Shown in pieces: positions 25,561 to 38,489 of a stretch of DNA of 64,000 nt. Origin of the DNA: Monarcha castaneiventris obscurior (taxonomy: Eukaryota; Chordata; Aves; Passeriformes; Monarchidae); the NCBI GenBank assembly GCA_026261815.1, contig JAMPIT010000230.1:43748501-43812500 (forward strand), written 5' to 3'. The translations under genes were made by a program, and so were the position numbers. The notes under the pieces are model-generated. The model saw only the letters and a list, made by a program, of their open reading frames with translations. It was not told the origin of the DNA and ran no database searches. Each line of letters starts with the position of its first letter. The first letter of the stretch is position 1.

Positions 25561-28500
25561 TTGCCACTCTCAGGCTGCCCTTGATGTGTGTTACTTCTGA
25601 TTTCATATATTATCAATGCTAATCTACTACATCAAAACAGTGTTTAGTAGACACAAAATTTTGGACTAAAGAATTATATGTTGCTTTGAGATATTTTAGA
25701 AGTTCTTGTGTGATCAGATACCGTGTCTCATTTGCAGGTGTTAACTTTCTGCTGAAGGACTGTAACTAAGCGAATTGAATCACTGTAGGTAGACCAGCCA
25801 TCTGTACCCAGAATGAAGGAAACTTTCTTTACAGTTCCTTGCACAGACATCATAATACTGTCTCAAAAAACTCCCCAGGCCTCAAAATATTTTAGCTTAG
25901 TTTTAAAAGCTCAGACTTAGGTGGATCAGCTGTCAAATAAGTGAATGATTTGATTCAGCTAGACATTGTATCTTTTGAAACGTACCCATATTATGTCATG
26001 AAATTTGAGATTATCTGACTTTCAGTAAGATGTGTCAGCAATTGAACTTTTGTATCGAGGTTTCTGGAGTGATGGGATAATCCCAGCTGCCTGTGTAACT
26101 CTAGTGCATTGATTACATCAATTTTCCAGGTAAACTGGTAATTGGAAATTCTCATGGAATAAAATGACTCTCTGAAATAATAAGCAAGAAGAGTCCCAGT
26201 TACTGTAATACTTCGATATAGTTTTCATAAATGTATTTCTTCTCCTTTTCAAAAAGACTGTGGAGGCAGTAGAACCAACCAGACAACACTTTATTTGGAA
26301 GAATAAATTTTCTGTTTGTCTAAGGTGGACAAGGGGATGTGAAGAATGAGGATAATTTGAAACTTCTCATAATTACAGAAAAGTAAGTTTGCAAATAGAA
26401 ATTTCCTTTTAGTTGTCTCACAACTCAAGCAATTTTTTTTTTCATTACAAGTTTTATATAGAAGATAAACATTATCAAAATTTGGCTATTATTATGTAAT
26501 ATTTTTGTTACGTACAGGAAACTGTCATGTAAGTACTAGTGGAAACAGTATAATATCAATTAATCTTAATTCTTTTGATGATTTATTTTATCAAGTGCTT
26601 GGCAATAGTTTTCTCATTTAAAAATACTTTTTTAAAAATTAATATTTTCTGTAATAAAAAAACTAAATGTAAATGTTTGGGTTTAACGATTAGATCACTA
26701 TAGTGTCTTCATAGTCAGTAATACTGCATGTGCAATCCTTAGACCTGTCTGACATAAAACTTGAGAAAAGCATTAGCTGCCATGTTTATATCTTGCCTCT
26801 TAATATTTAGCACCAGAAAGAGGACCTGTCTAGTCTGCTAGGGGAATTTTGGGAAGTCTGTACCTTCTGTTTTGCTGTCATGAGCTTCAAATGAATTTTG
26901 TTTCAGTCAAAATTTCTCGAAGACAACTGTTCTTGGGATGAAGTATGGTGGCATGTTAGAGACTCTGTGCCCGTATTGCTTTTAGAGAGAGGCTCCAGCA
27001 TTCCCTTAAAAGTAGCACATGGGATGACATGCCATCACATCCCAGATGTCCTCAAGAGCACATTGAGGTCTTGGCATCTGGGACTACTTGCGGGCTCTCT
27101 GTGCTGTGTAGCAGCTCCCTGGCTCTCTGTGGGGCAGTGAGTACAAGGCAGAACCTGCTGTGCTCCTTGGGGTGGTAGAGACAGTTTGGGCAGACTGGCA
27201 GGGAATCTTGCAGGCACAGCACAGAGTTGGCTTTGCTGCTTTGAAGTTTCTGATACTGGAGGAAGCAATGTAGGAAGGTAACCCCATTTTGGCTTAGATG
27301 GTATGCATTTACTGTGTGTTAGCAGAAAGCAAACATCTGCCTGGTAACCAGGATGTGGTCCACTACAACTAAAACAGTGTGTATTTATAATGTTACATCA
27401 TTCTCTCGTGTTATTTCTAACCACTGTTATCTACAGTTCTACAGCACAGTCAAAAGAGGAGATGACTGATGGCAATAATAAAAATGAGAGTGTACAGTAA
27501 TAAATGGCAGATGGGTGATTTTTTTTATATTAAAGATACCAGTCTTTACACTTTTGAATTTTACATAATCCATTGTAGGTTCCTATGCCTTATTTAGGTA
27601 CCTACAATATCAATGGACTTTAAGCTGCTAAGAGTATTTGCATTCTCCAAAATTACTAGAAGAGATTTGGTGCATTTCAACATCAATCTGTGGTACTTAA
27701 GTAGCAGACATAATACTGATTTAGGCTTCTGGTTTTGCACATGTGGCTCTTACTGACATTATTCAAAGGAACAGATACATCATCTTTTAACTTTATTATT
27801 ATTTTCAGCAAAACCTACAAAATATAATTATATCTATACTGGAATTTTGTAAAAATACTGTGGATGACAAACGGCTTTTTTTTAGTCCTTTCAGTAATTT
27901 GCAGAGTAGAATGTTTCTCCACTGTGAGTTGACATATTTGTTTTTATATTTGAGAAAGGTTGCTCTATAAATTTGTATGACATCATCAATGAATGAGAAG
28001 TGTTATGCACTTCCTGAGTTAATAAGTTGCCTCATTCATTCATAGTTTTCTAGGGTGTTTTTGTGTTAACTAAGCCAGTGGCACCATTTCTTTAGGTGGA
28101 AAATCTGAAAGCTGTTTCTGTTTCTTTCCCTGTTTTCAGGCACTGTTTTAAACATCTTAGATAAGTAGTCAAACTGAAGGTTGCAATTAATTGTCCAGAA
28201 CATGGGAGTGGAATGCTGGTCTGGCATAGCCCAAATGAGCTGTACTGAATTTGGCATGGAGCATAAAAGAAGGTGAAGTCCCTTTTAATGATATGTCCCA
28301 ATTCGTAAACAGGTGTTTGCCCAAGGGGAACACACCAGTCTTACTTTGCAAGCATTATGGCAGAGTGATTCACTGGAATATGTGAACATTTCTAACCCTT
28401 CCCTCCCCCAAAATATATTATGTCAATCCTTTTAGCAATTCATGTTCAGTGAGGTATTGCTTGCAGCAGTGAAAGAGATTGGATTCCAGAAATTGTGGCA

Positions 28501-31500
28501 CTTTCTATCTATTAACCCATCTAATGAATGGTGTTTTAAAATTTGATTGGCAGCTTCTTTTCCCATCTTAATTAAATTGCTCCTTCACCCTAGTGTCTTT
28601 GAAGGACAGAGCCTTTGTTAAAGATGTCAAGTTAATCTTTTATTGTTTGTTTCCATGGGGAGCAGAGCTTGCTGACAAGTTGAGATAAAGGTATGGAATC
28701 AAGAATATACTTGTTAAAATACTCATTTAAAAGGTCTTAATAGTACTAACTAGGACAAAGAGGGAAATGTGCCCAGTCACATTATTCTTCTCTACCTGAG
28801 ATACAAAGAACTTATATAATTTCTACTATATAAAATTCTTTAGTGAAGATAAAGATTAAAAAGAAGGTAATAAGGCTTGTTCTGAGAGCATGAAAGCAGC
28901 TAAATGTGTAGAAAAAACAATTGAGTCAAAAAGTATTCTGTTTCTTTGGCAGAATCCTTGCTTAATTTCCATTGAAGGGAAAATATCAAATCAGCACTTC
29001 AGAAAAATAATGTGGCTCTTAAGGGAGGAAATATTGATGGGGAAAACAGTTGATGAAGAGTCTTATTATTAAAATATTTGGTTTTAAGTTGTGGGGATTA
29101 GAAGCAAATTATTTTAAGGTCAGCAATTGTGAGTTATTAGGCTCATCTCCTACAATTTGTATTTTAATATGCACCAGTAGAAATTGCATTCTTGAAGCCT
29201 TTCAGGGCTTTATTTGCATATACATTTGACTTCAGGGGTCAAAGTGCAAAACGTACTATTTGAAGTTCACTGACATTTCTCACATGGATGTACTCCTGTT
29301 CATCAGAACCAGGTGGCTGTAAAAAGTTTGTCAGTTTAATGAGACAGAATTTTCCCTGACTTGAAGAAGACACAGAAACCCAATTAGAAACAATAAAGGT
29401 CATCTTATGCTGTGAGGAATGTCTGCCATTCACATTAACCTGGTGCGTGTGAAGGACTGTTGCTTGTAAAATTATCCTTTATGGTCACAACTTTTTCCAA
29501 GGACTTGTACAGATTCTGACCTATTTGCAAAACACTTAGCTGGACACTTAAATAATCTGATGAGGAGTTGTACTTTGGTGTACAGACTATAGTAATGTAC
29601 AGTTGTGCTTTATATGTAGGGTATGTCTTATATTCACCTTATAAATTAACTCATCTTTTGTTTGCCATCATGTTTTAATTAAGCATGCAAAGTTTTTGAT
29701 AAGAAGCTGATACCACGTATGGAAATCAAGTCATAAAACTGCCCTTTAGTCTTGGCATGATACTATACTATAATTAAGTGATCTTAGGCAAAACCAGAGC
29801 ATATCATTATTCAAAGAAGACTGAGTTAAGACTTGGAAAACATAGCAAACTAATGTAAAAATTATCCAGATTAATGATTCAGATTAAAGACCATTCAACT
29901 AATGCTTTCTAAAGCAATTACAAATTGTGTTGGGATTAGAAAAAAACTTCAGGCTACCATGTTCTAGCAGTGATATGAAAAATGTGGTGGGACTTTGCTG
30001 ACTTGCTTTTCTATTAGTTCTGGAATGAAAACACTATATTATAGAAATAGATTAGGGAGACCAGTTTCTTTTTAAAACTGGGCATTATTACATTAAAATA
30101 TTTTTATGAGCTGCCAAGCAGTCAGAGTAAGGTTGGAAACAAAGTGGTGAATATGTAATGAAAACATACACTTTTCTTGCTGCCCACACAGTACATGGCA
30201 CCATTGGTTAATATATTAGCCTTAAAATTATAGGGATCTTGTTCAGATAATACATGGAATATATTTGTTTTGACAAGTATATTGGTACCTACTGTCACAT
30301 CATCAATTATTTGAAGATCAAGAAAAGTAGTTGTAATGGGATATAGGGAAAAGCTCTTTACTTGTTCAGCTCCTAAAATTTACTAGGAATAGGTCCAGAC
30401 ATAGAAGTCTCACGTTTTGCCTGACAATTACTCAAATTAAATGCTAATTGCTTTCTTGAGAGAATAGTTTGCAGCAGTGAAGATGTGTCCCTAGAAATAT
30501 CCTTTCTGTATTATATATAGAATATACATGTTGTCCATATATGGACAAAATTACAAATTCTCCTTCTCTCAAAATATCCCATTCTATAAATATTCAATCC
30601 TGTATTCTCCCTAGCTCTGGTAAATAAAACCCAGGAATCTTCAGTAGCTGAATCCTGAAAGTCTTAACTCCCATGATGAATCCTGAGTACAGCTAGTGTC
30701 CCAGGCAATTTAGAGGGCTGTGCATTATAAACAAAATCTGACCTTTATTGGAAAGCAAACACCTTTCGAGTGATGCTGTATTACCATGGAGCATAAGTGC
30801 TTCCGTGCTTCCATGTTATATGGAGCTTTTGTAGTACAATCACAGGTTTAAAATACAGTGGAAAGTTTAATTACAGCCACCCAAGACCTGACTTGATAGT
30901 ATAATCATCTTGTAGCAGATTGACAAGCACATCACTTTTGTAGTCATAAATGTCACTGATGCTTTCAAACATATTTCACAATGCTTTTACATATTGAAAG
31001 ACCTGTATACATACTGAGATACTTTACTCATCTTGTGAAGCCTAAGAACACACTGCTAATAAAATCTAAAGTTGATGTGTATATAAACCGAACTCTTAAA
31101 AAAATGAATTGTAAATTACTTTATTGGGTTAACTTAAACCAAACGAGCTGATATTTTGCTTACTGAACTTCTGGCATTGGGTATTTTTGAAGCAGAGAGG
31201 AATGGAAGGAAATAGAAATTCAGTTGTTGTAGTTAAATTTGTGACAAAGATTAAGGAAAAAGCTCTAAGAATACATTTAGTGCAGGTGTGAGTTTTCTTT
31301 CCTGCAGAGGTATTTGTGTGTCTCGAAGCAGTATCGGTGGAGTTGCAGAAGATAGTGATAAAAGACCTCAGCACAATAGGGAAGAAACCTGCTTGATCCC
31401 CTGCCCATTTAAGTTAATTAGTTAATTGCATATTTCTCCTCAAGCTTTCTTCTGATTGGTTTTGAAATGCATGTATAAGGGTCAGTATGAGGGAGCCATT

Positions 31501-34500
31501 CAGCAAACAAGAATGTTAGAATGTGATACTGCTTTTAAATCTTTCAGAATCTGTAGAGTTGCAATTACCTGAGACTGGTGCATTCATACTTTTTGCCATT
31601 AGAAGTGTTACTTTATTGTTTGTTTGGGGTTTTTTTCAGCTACGATGTGACATAGTGATTTCAAGAAGAGAAGTGTTTAATATATATTCTTCACTGATCT
31701 TAAGGGAGAAGTTTTTGTTCTTATCAAATGGTGTAATAGTTTCCAGAAGTTACTAAGGAGAATATTAAACATTAATGTAAACCTTTTAAAATCCTCAGTA
31801 ACAGTTTAGCTCATATTTAAGAACAGTAAAAGTGTGGACAAACAATTCTGTGTACAAGGCAGGTCAATAAGAAACGACAGAGGAGGGCAGTTCCAGAGAA
31901 CTGGGTAAAGCTGATATTCAAATAAATTAGATGAAGACTGAGATAAATGTAAGGATATTGGCCTGACATTAATCATGAGTAAAATAATGGAACAGCTGAA
32001 ATGGAATTGTGTTAGAAAGTTATTTAGGAGTATAATATAACCAGTAATTGTTGATATAACTTTATGGAAAGATACAAGATTTTAATTTCTCTTCTTTCAT
32101 TATATGTTTAGTTTAAACTATTAAAAAATAATTTAGTCCTCATTGAAGTTTATTGTGCAGTGGTTAAGGAAAAAACTTGATGTTCAAGATTGTTTTTATT
32201 CAGTATAGTTTGTGTCCCATTTCTTATGTTTGTTATGGATATTACTTTGCAAAATCACCACAAAAGGACAGTGAAAATTGCAAATACCCGAAAATAAAAA
32301 AGAGAGGACAAGAACCATGCTGCTTTTCCAAGACCTGTAGATGGATTACAGATTCAGTTATATTTTTTGTAAAATCTGTTTGTATGTCAGCTGTGAAACA
32401 TCATCATCAAAGCTGAAATAATAGAATATCTTGATGTCCTGCTGTAAGTAAGATGTGCTCCTAACTCATCCACCAGTTGTATCAAGTGACCAAAAATCAC
32501 TTTGCAATATTTTAATAGATTGATAATAAAGAAATAAATTGAGAAATATCCAGTTGAATCTTGTAAAATGGAAGATACTTGAAAAGAGGACAAGCAGTTA
32601 TGGAGGGGTAAGACTATTTAATGGAGCAGCAGATGAATTGAGAGAGGCACTGGCCGATATCACATGGAGAAAAACAGATAAGAGGAGCACTCACAAGAAA
32701 AGACTAAATGAAAGCGGGCAGTTTTCAATTAGCAGGGATAATTACTGACAGAAGTACCCCTTGCCATTTAGAGGGATTTTGTCCATCAGTATTCTGATAG
32801 AAACTCCTGATAATGGTAGTAATCTTCGAATGTTGAAAATGCTAAATATTAACTTTGAGAGAAAGATTTATTTCATTTAATAGAGAGCTACTTTTTATGA
32901 AGGTTTTTATTGCATTAAGGATACTCTTTCAGTTTTTCTGTTTCTATGAATATTGGTATGACTGATAGCAGCTGAATATGTTTCCTCTACACACAGAAAC
33001 CTGCTTTTTAAGAATAGAATTATATACTCAGAATTATGCATATTTACTGTATTTATATCAAATTATATATTAAGAATTAGGATTATCTATTGGAAGAAAT
33101 GTATTTTTCTAGCTTGCTTACATTCTGCATCTTACATTTTTTCCTCATGTAAAATCTCAGTTATGCTGAAGTCCATGACAAAGCTTTATTTTCTGGTTTC
33201 ATTAAAGTAGAGTCAGTTTTATTTTTTATAGTTGGTCAATATTTAATCTTTTTAAACAGAATTACTATAAACAACTGTGTAGCAAAAATCTAGGTTTTTA
33301 GATGTGTTGATAAAAGAAAAGAGACTAAGAAGTTTGACCTGCATATACTGTATTTAATAAATTTATTTCAGTTGATTTTAAAGTGCTCAGATCATACTAG
33401 AAAAGATGACTGCAGGATACAATGATGTTTTTCCCCCAAGTATAGCTGACCACATCAGTGAGATTTTCTGAAGCAATAACTTTCTGATAAATATTTGGGC
33501 CTTCTTCTGTATGACTTGGCTTGTAAGCACTGTGACACCCTAAGTTACCAGAGGTATGTCAGGTGTATTCTAAACTGTAGTTTTTGAGTCTTTCTTGTTA
33601 ATACTAATGTGTTTAACAGTACAGATGTGTAGTTAGATTTACAATATTTGATACTGTGTTTCAAAACCTGCTTGCTATGTGAATTCAGTGTACAGTGTAC
33701 AGTTGTCTGTGATAAAACTTCAGGTTCAGACAGAGAATAACTATTTTACAGTGGTCTCAAAATCACTTTCCACCATCACAAAACATTGTTTACGTGTAGC
33801 TTCTTGTAATAGTTGGACTATGTCTTAGCACAGAGAAAGGAAAATGATGGAGCCCCAAATAAAGGATGCTTGTGTGCTTTGTGTCTATGTTGATTGTTTT
33901 TAAGCTGTGCTTTGACTTTTAGATAGAAAGATAGACTTATGTTGGAATGTTTTTTTTCAGTGGGAAAAAAAATATTAACAGTTTTCAAGTAAAGCTTTAG
34001 ATGCTTATAGCCAGAATTAATTAGATTTTGGACTGTATAGATCATGAATCAAAACCCAAATGTACTAAAATTTTCTTCTTAAGGGAACTAAAATGTTTGT
34101 GGTAATTTCTCTGTGGACCACTTCTCTGGCTTCTCTTGCAGATTTAAAATGTGTTACTATTCACAATAAAGGAAAGTGTTGGTAATTTTGTGTCTTCAAT
34201 ACTGTGCTGCTGTATGGAAGAAAAAGTTGTGGTAAATACCAGTATGTAACATGCTTGAACTTATTCTTACCCTCCTTTTTTAGTTTTGCTGTCGTGTGAA
34301 GACCTGACTGAGAATTCATGGCTTGATGTGTATGCACCTCAAGACACCTATTGTCCTTCAAGGGTATATTGAAAAGAAGTGATTAAAGGGAAGAAGGGTA
34401 GACTTTTGTAGTCATTTACAGGAGACTGGTTCTCCCAGTCAAACAGGAGTTGTGGAAAATGGAACCTAACAATATCGTGGATAGTTTTGTCTTGATCCTA

Positions 34501-34690
34501 AGGAATTATTGAGGTGTACCTCCAGTGTGCAGAACAGGAGAGCTGACAAGTGGTATGATATAGTCATTGCTCTATTCTCTTGTTTTAAGAAGGCTTAGAG
34601 CAGTGCCAAATATCGTGATGGTCTTGGGGATAGCTTTATTTTTTGCTGCAGAAAAAAGCAATGAAAGCTGCTTGCAGGATACATAGCTTT
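25561..34690. other. non-coding DNA, no gene supported
   Basis: No exon or named repeat was recognised. A somewhat GC-richer patch at 26900-27280 carries overlapping frames of 65-80 codons on both strands without a recognisable product. The palindromic CArG box lies at 30531-30548. Confidence 0.65.
30531..30548. promoter_or_regulatory. 18-bp palindrome containing a consensus CArG box
   Basis: TTGTCCATATATGGACAA is a perfect 18-base palindrome. Its core at 30535-30544, CCATATATGG, fits the serum response factor consensus CC(A/T)6GG exactly. The match is seen directly; binding or function is inference. Confidence 0.4.
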
Positions 34691-34740
34691 CACAGAATAT
34701 CCTGAGTTGGAAGGGACCCATAAAGATCATCAAAATTCCT
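34691..34740 (-). mobile_element. short CR1 LINE tail remnant
   Basis: A CACAGAATATCCTGAGTTGG block, followed by AAGGGACCCATAAAGATCAT, matches the terminal 40-50 bp of avian CR1 in antisense orientation. The sequence after it (from about 34740) is no longer recognisable. It is an extremely 5'-truncated insertion or the surviving tip of an old one. Confidence 0.8.
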
Positions 34741-37700
34741 CTCTTTTGAGGAGAGTAATATTTGCAGAAACAAGTAACTTAGGGATGCATGTTTTTAATG
34801 TATTTTTAAAACTATTTCCCCTACCATGGTTCTGTATATTGGTAGCTCAGTCATTCTACTGAGATGTGGGATGCTAATCAGGCAAGTGATATGCACACAG
34901 TAATGTACAGAAATTCTGTAAAGTGCTGGTTAAAGCTGAGCACACTCAGCTGAGTGTGTAGTCAAATTGATAGTTGAGGAAACTTCAGTGTATGTGCAGT
35001 TACCTGTGTGTGTGCTGTGAGAAAGAACCTGTGCTTTAACTGAAAGACTTCCCTGTGGAAAGTAGTGGAAATAACTCCCAATGATAGTGAAATGCTGGAA
35101 ATGCTTCTTAAGTAGAATTAACAAACTCTGTGGAGGAAATTAGGAATATCTAACCTACAAAATTGGTTACTGTGCATTTTAAATTGGTAGATATAAAAAA
35201 TTCAAACAAGATCCTTCAATGCTCAGTGCAGTGTTAAATTCCAAATGTTCCCTTGAATTCAGTATGTCAGTTTTAATGATATCTAAGAAACCATTCTTAT
35301 CACATGGAATTGACTGTTTTCTATATTTTGTTTTTATTTTGGAGTATTGTGAACACTGAGGGAAAATGCCATTCATAAGCATATGTGTTGCAAAAACATT
35401 GATCTTAGTTTACCTCATTATCACTTAAGGGATGATCACTAACTCATGCCTAATAAATGCTGTATTAAGGGTAGGTGGTATTGTAAAAATTAAAATTTTC
35501 AATCTCTTCCAACATTTATAGCTGTTTTTGGGCAAGAAGAAAGCTAAGATTTCCACCTCCTCTATGCAGTTTAAGGAGTTCTGATACAATGTTGTGAAGC
35601 ACGAGAATACATCTGTACTGAAATACTCAAACAGCAACATCTTGCTTACAGTCTGTTGGTCATTTGAATAAAGTTAAGGGAAAGTCATTAATGGATAATG
35701 AATTGAGTGGTTCTGATGAGATGAAATTGTCCTTTGATTCTATTTCTCATACATTTTATTACAGATTTCATGGCTAAGGGTCATCTATGGACATCCCTTG
35801 AATAGGTGGGATGGGATTGCTTTGCTATGATATGGGTGGGTGAGATTCACAAAAGCAGATTTCATCTAGGGAAGTCAAGATTTTCTCTGTAGTCAATGGA
35901 GACAAAGAAGGGTCTTCTGAAGTCAGAGACGCTGGAAGTTAGATACCTTCTATGGTTGAAAAAAATGGTAACAGTCTCTCCACTGTTTTCTGAAGGAAAT
36001 TAAGGGAAACTAACAACCTCATCTTAGAATTTGTCTGTGGATCTCGCTCTGTTCTAGACAGCTGAGTTCTTGTATTTGCTCCGAAGGAAAGCAAGAGTGC
36101 ATATCTTCCTGGTTCCTCATAGTTTCTTTGCACTGTGAGGGTAGCAGGCACTTCTTCCTCCAGCTCCTTTAACGGTAAGATGTGCAACAAAGTTATTTCC
36201 TTGGGGAAATTATTTTTTGTTTTATAAATTCCTGTAGGAATTTTCCATTTAGTAAAGAACATCATGTTTGGTTCATATTCTCATTGCACAGCAGGTTCTC
36301 TTTAGTAGTTCTTCCCACAGGAATGGTGCTCAGTAATTCTCTCCAGTCCCACCATTTAACAATGTGCCAGCTGTGTGCTTCCTTACATGATCGATGGAGC
36401 TCAGGAAGTTTGTTCTACACCTGATGTAAGGTTTTATCTATTTTTATATATTTTCGCCATTAATTTTTGACAAGTGGCTCAGCCTTACTCTAGAGGGAAT
36501 TGCTTACATGGAGCCTGTCAATGCAGTCCTGTGTCAGCTGTGTGCACCTGCAGTGTGTCTCAAATGCCATCTTTCTTTATGGACTCCTAATTAGACTCCA
36601 AGGCATCTGCCGGTAACAGTGGAAGCAAGCACTGGAGGTGGTCCTGGAAAAGATATGAATATGAACTATTCATGAATATGAGTGAAAGTAGACAAATGTT
36701 TTTCCTTAAGTTCCTATCTTTTATCCATGTTGAATTTTGCCCTCATCCATAACAAATCCTTCTTTCCCTCCGCCTCTCCTACCCTGACGGATGCTAAAGA
36801 AAAAGAAGGTTGCTACTCTTTCAGGGGATGTAACTGTGTAACTTAGGTCATGTTTCTGAGCTCCACCAACTGAAAACATCAAAGTGAATTTGTTCTGATA
36901 TTTGGCCAACTTATTTAGTCATCCCTCTAGACAAAACGTTTATCTGGATTTTTGGTCTGCACTGTGGCTAGAATGTACGCTACCCAGATGTGTTTTCCTA
37001 ACTTTGATGCAATAGAATAAAGGAAATATAAATACCCTTTTGAATACATCTTGTTATGGCCAGTAATAGTTGAAACTAAGTTAAAACTGTTAGATTTGAC
37101 TGAATCAGGGCATGAACTTCAGCTGTATTACATCAGGGGAGAAGTGTTTAAATTAAGCTTTTTTTTTTAAGGAAAATCTTTGCTTATCAGAAAGCCTCTC
37201 TCAGCCAAAATCAGTAAGAGCATTTGTTACTAATTTAGTGGACTGTGTTTGCATGTGGTTATATATTGGTGTTGAAAAGTGAGCTCTTTGCTGTTCTACA
37301 TAATTGAGGGTATATGTAGTAGAATTGTCCTTAAAATTCTGCTCAGACAATGAGGAGATTTTTCTAGATTTAAACCAGAGAAATTTACAAGGTTAATTAC
37401 CACATTTCAGACACTGAATTGCACCTGACACTTGCTATCTCTACCCGATGCTTTCCTACCTCTAGCAGCCCCACTGGGAGTCTTACTCTTATCAGGACTT
37501 AAAAAAGACTGTACATCTTGTCCCATCTCCTCCATAAACTCAGCTGCTTATTAGAATAAAGGAGAAGGTGATGAATCAGATGTTTGCATGAAAGGTTGTT
37601 ATCTAAATGCATTAATGCTCGTGCATTTGATGGTAGGCTATTTGTGTCTTTTTTCCTTCATGGATAAAATGGCTTTCTTCTAGGAAGTAATGTTGAATTG

Positions 37701-38456
37701 TGAATCTTTTTGAGTGTGCCTCCAAAGACTTTTTAAAGGTGAGAGATACTTCTTCTTAACTCCATCTGGCCTGAACTGTCATGCTTTTCTATCAGCATGC
37801 TAGGGTAATAGATAGTGAAGCTAGGTCAAAAATGGGTGTATCTCAAAACTGGCAAGTTTGCCACACAGCTCATCTTTCAGTAGAGAATTGGTGCTAAACA
37901 TACTGGGAGGTGTTTCATTGTACTGTCTACTGGCTCTTCCATCTTTTCATTAATTTTAAGGAAAAAACAGTGATGAGGGATGTGAGTGGAGCTAGTAGCT
38001 GCCCTACTGAAAGTAGGTAAAAGGTCCTATTTCCACAGACATGGTTGAAGGACTTCTGCCTATACTGCCAATTGTGAATTGTTTTTTGTGACATTCTCTC
38101 TTTTAAAGAAAGACTAAGAGACTGTAAGTACATCATTAAATACTGCATTTTGAAATGGAAGTCAGAAAGCCATATAGCTTCAGCTATGTTTAGAAGTGCA
38201 GCAGGAGAGCAACAGAATGTTATGGTTAAAAGTAAAGGCTCACTCCTGTAAGTATGTATGTGCATATATAGTGGCACACTTACTTTTTTGGAAACTAACC
38301 CATAGCCTCTGGTGAGACATGCTTACTTCATTAGAATAATCCTCAGATAAAATGATTTTTACACTCTAAAATAATTATTTGTTTTGTGACTCATCTTATT
38401 TTGAACATAAAACGAAGCAGTTTTTGGAATGAATCTTTTCTTATTTTGTTGTTTTT

Positions 38457-38457
<1 letters not shown>
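34741..38457. other. non-coding DNA, no gene supported
   Basis: A 108-codon minus-strand frame (35939-36265) has a passable protein-like composition but no recognised domain or splice context, so it is not called a gene. No other feature was seen. Confidence 0.6.

Positions 38458-38488
<31 letters not shown>
38458..38488 (+). repeat. T31 homopolymer
   Basis: Thirty-one uninterrupted T residues, the longest homopolymer in the window, preceded by GTTGTTTTTG. On the minus strand this would be an A31 tail. An AATAAA on the minus strand lies roughly 60 nt before that tail (near 38546-38551), farther than the usual 10-30 nt, so a minus-strand retroposon tail is possible but unproven. Confidence 0.95.

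Positions 38489-38489
<1 letters not shown>

Noticed and set aside
35939..36265. 108-codon minus-strand frame with a plausible-looking peptide
   Set aside because: No recognised domain, no splice or promoter context, and length within chance for 64 kb in six frames.
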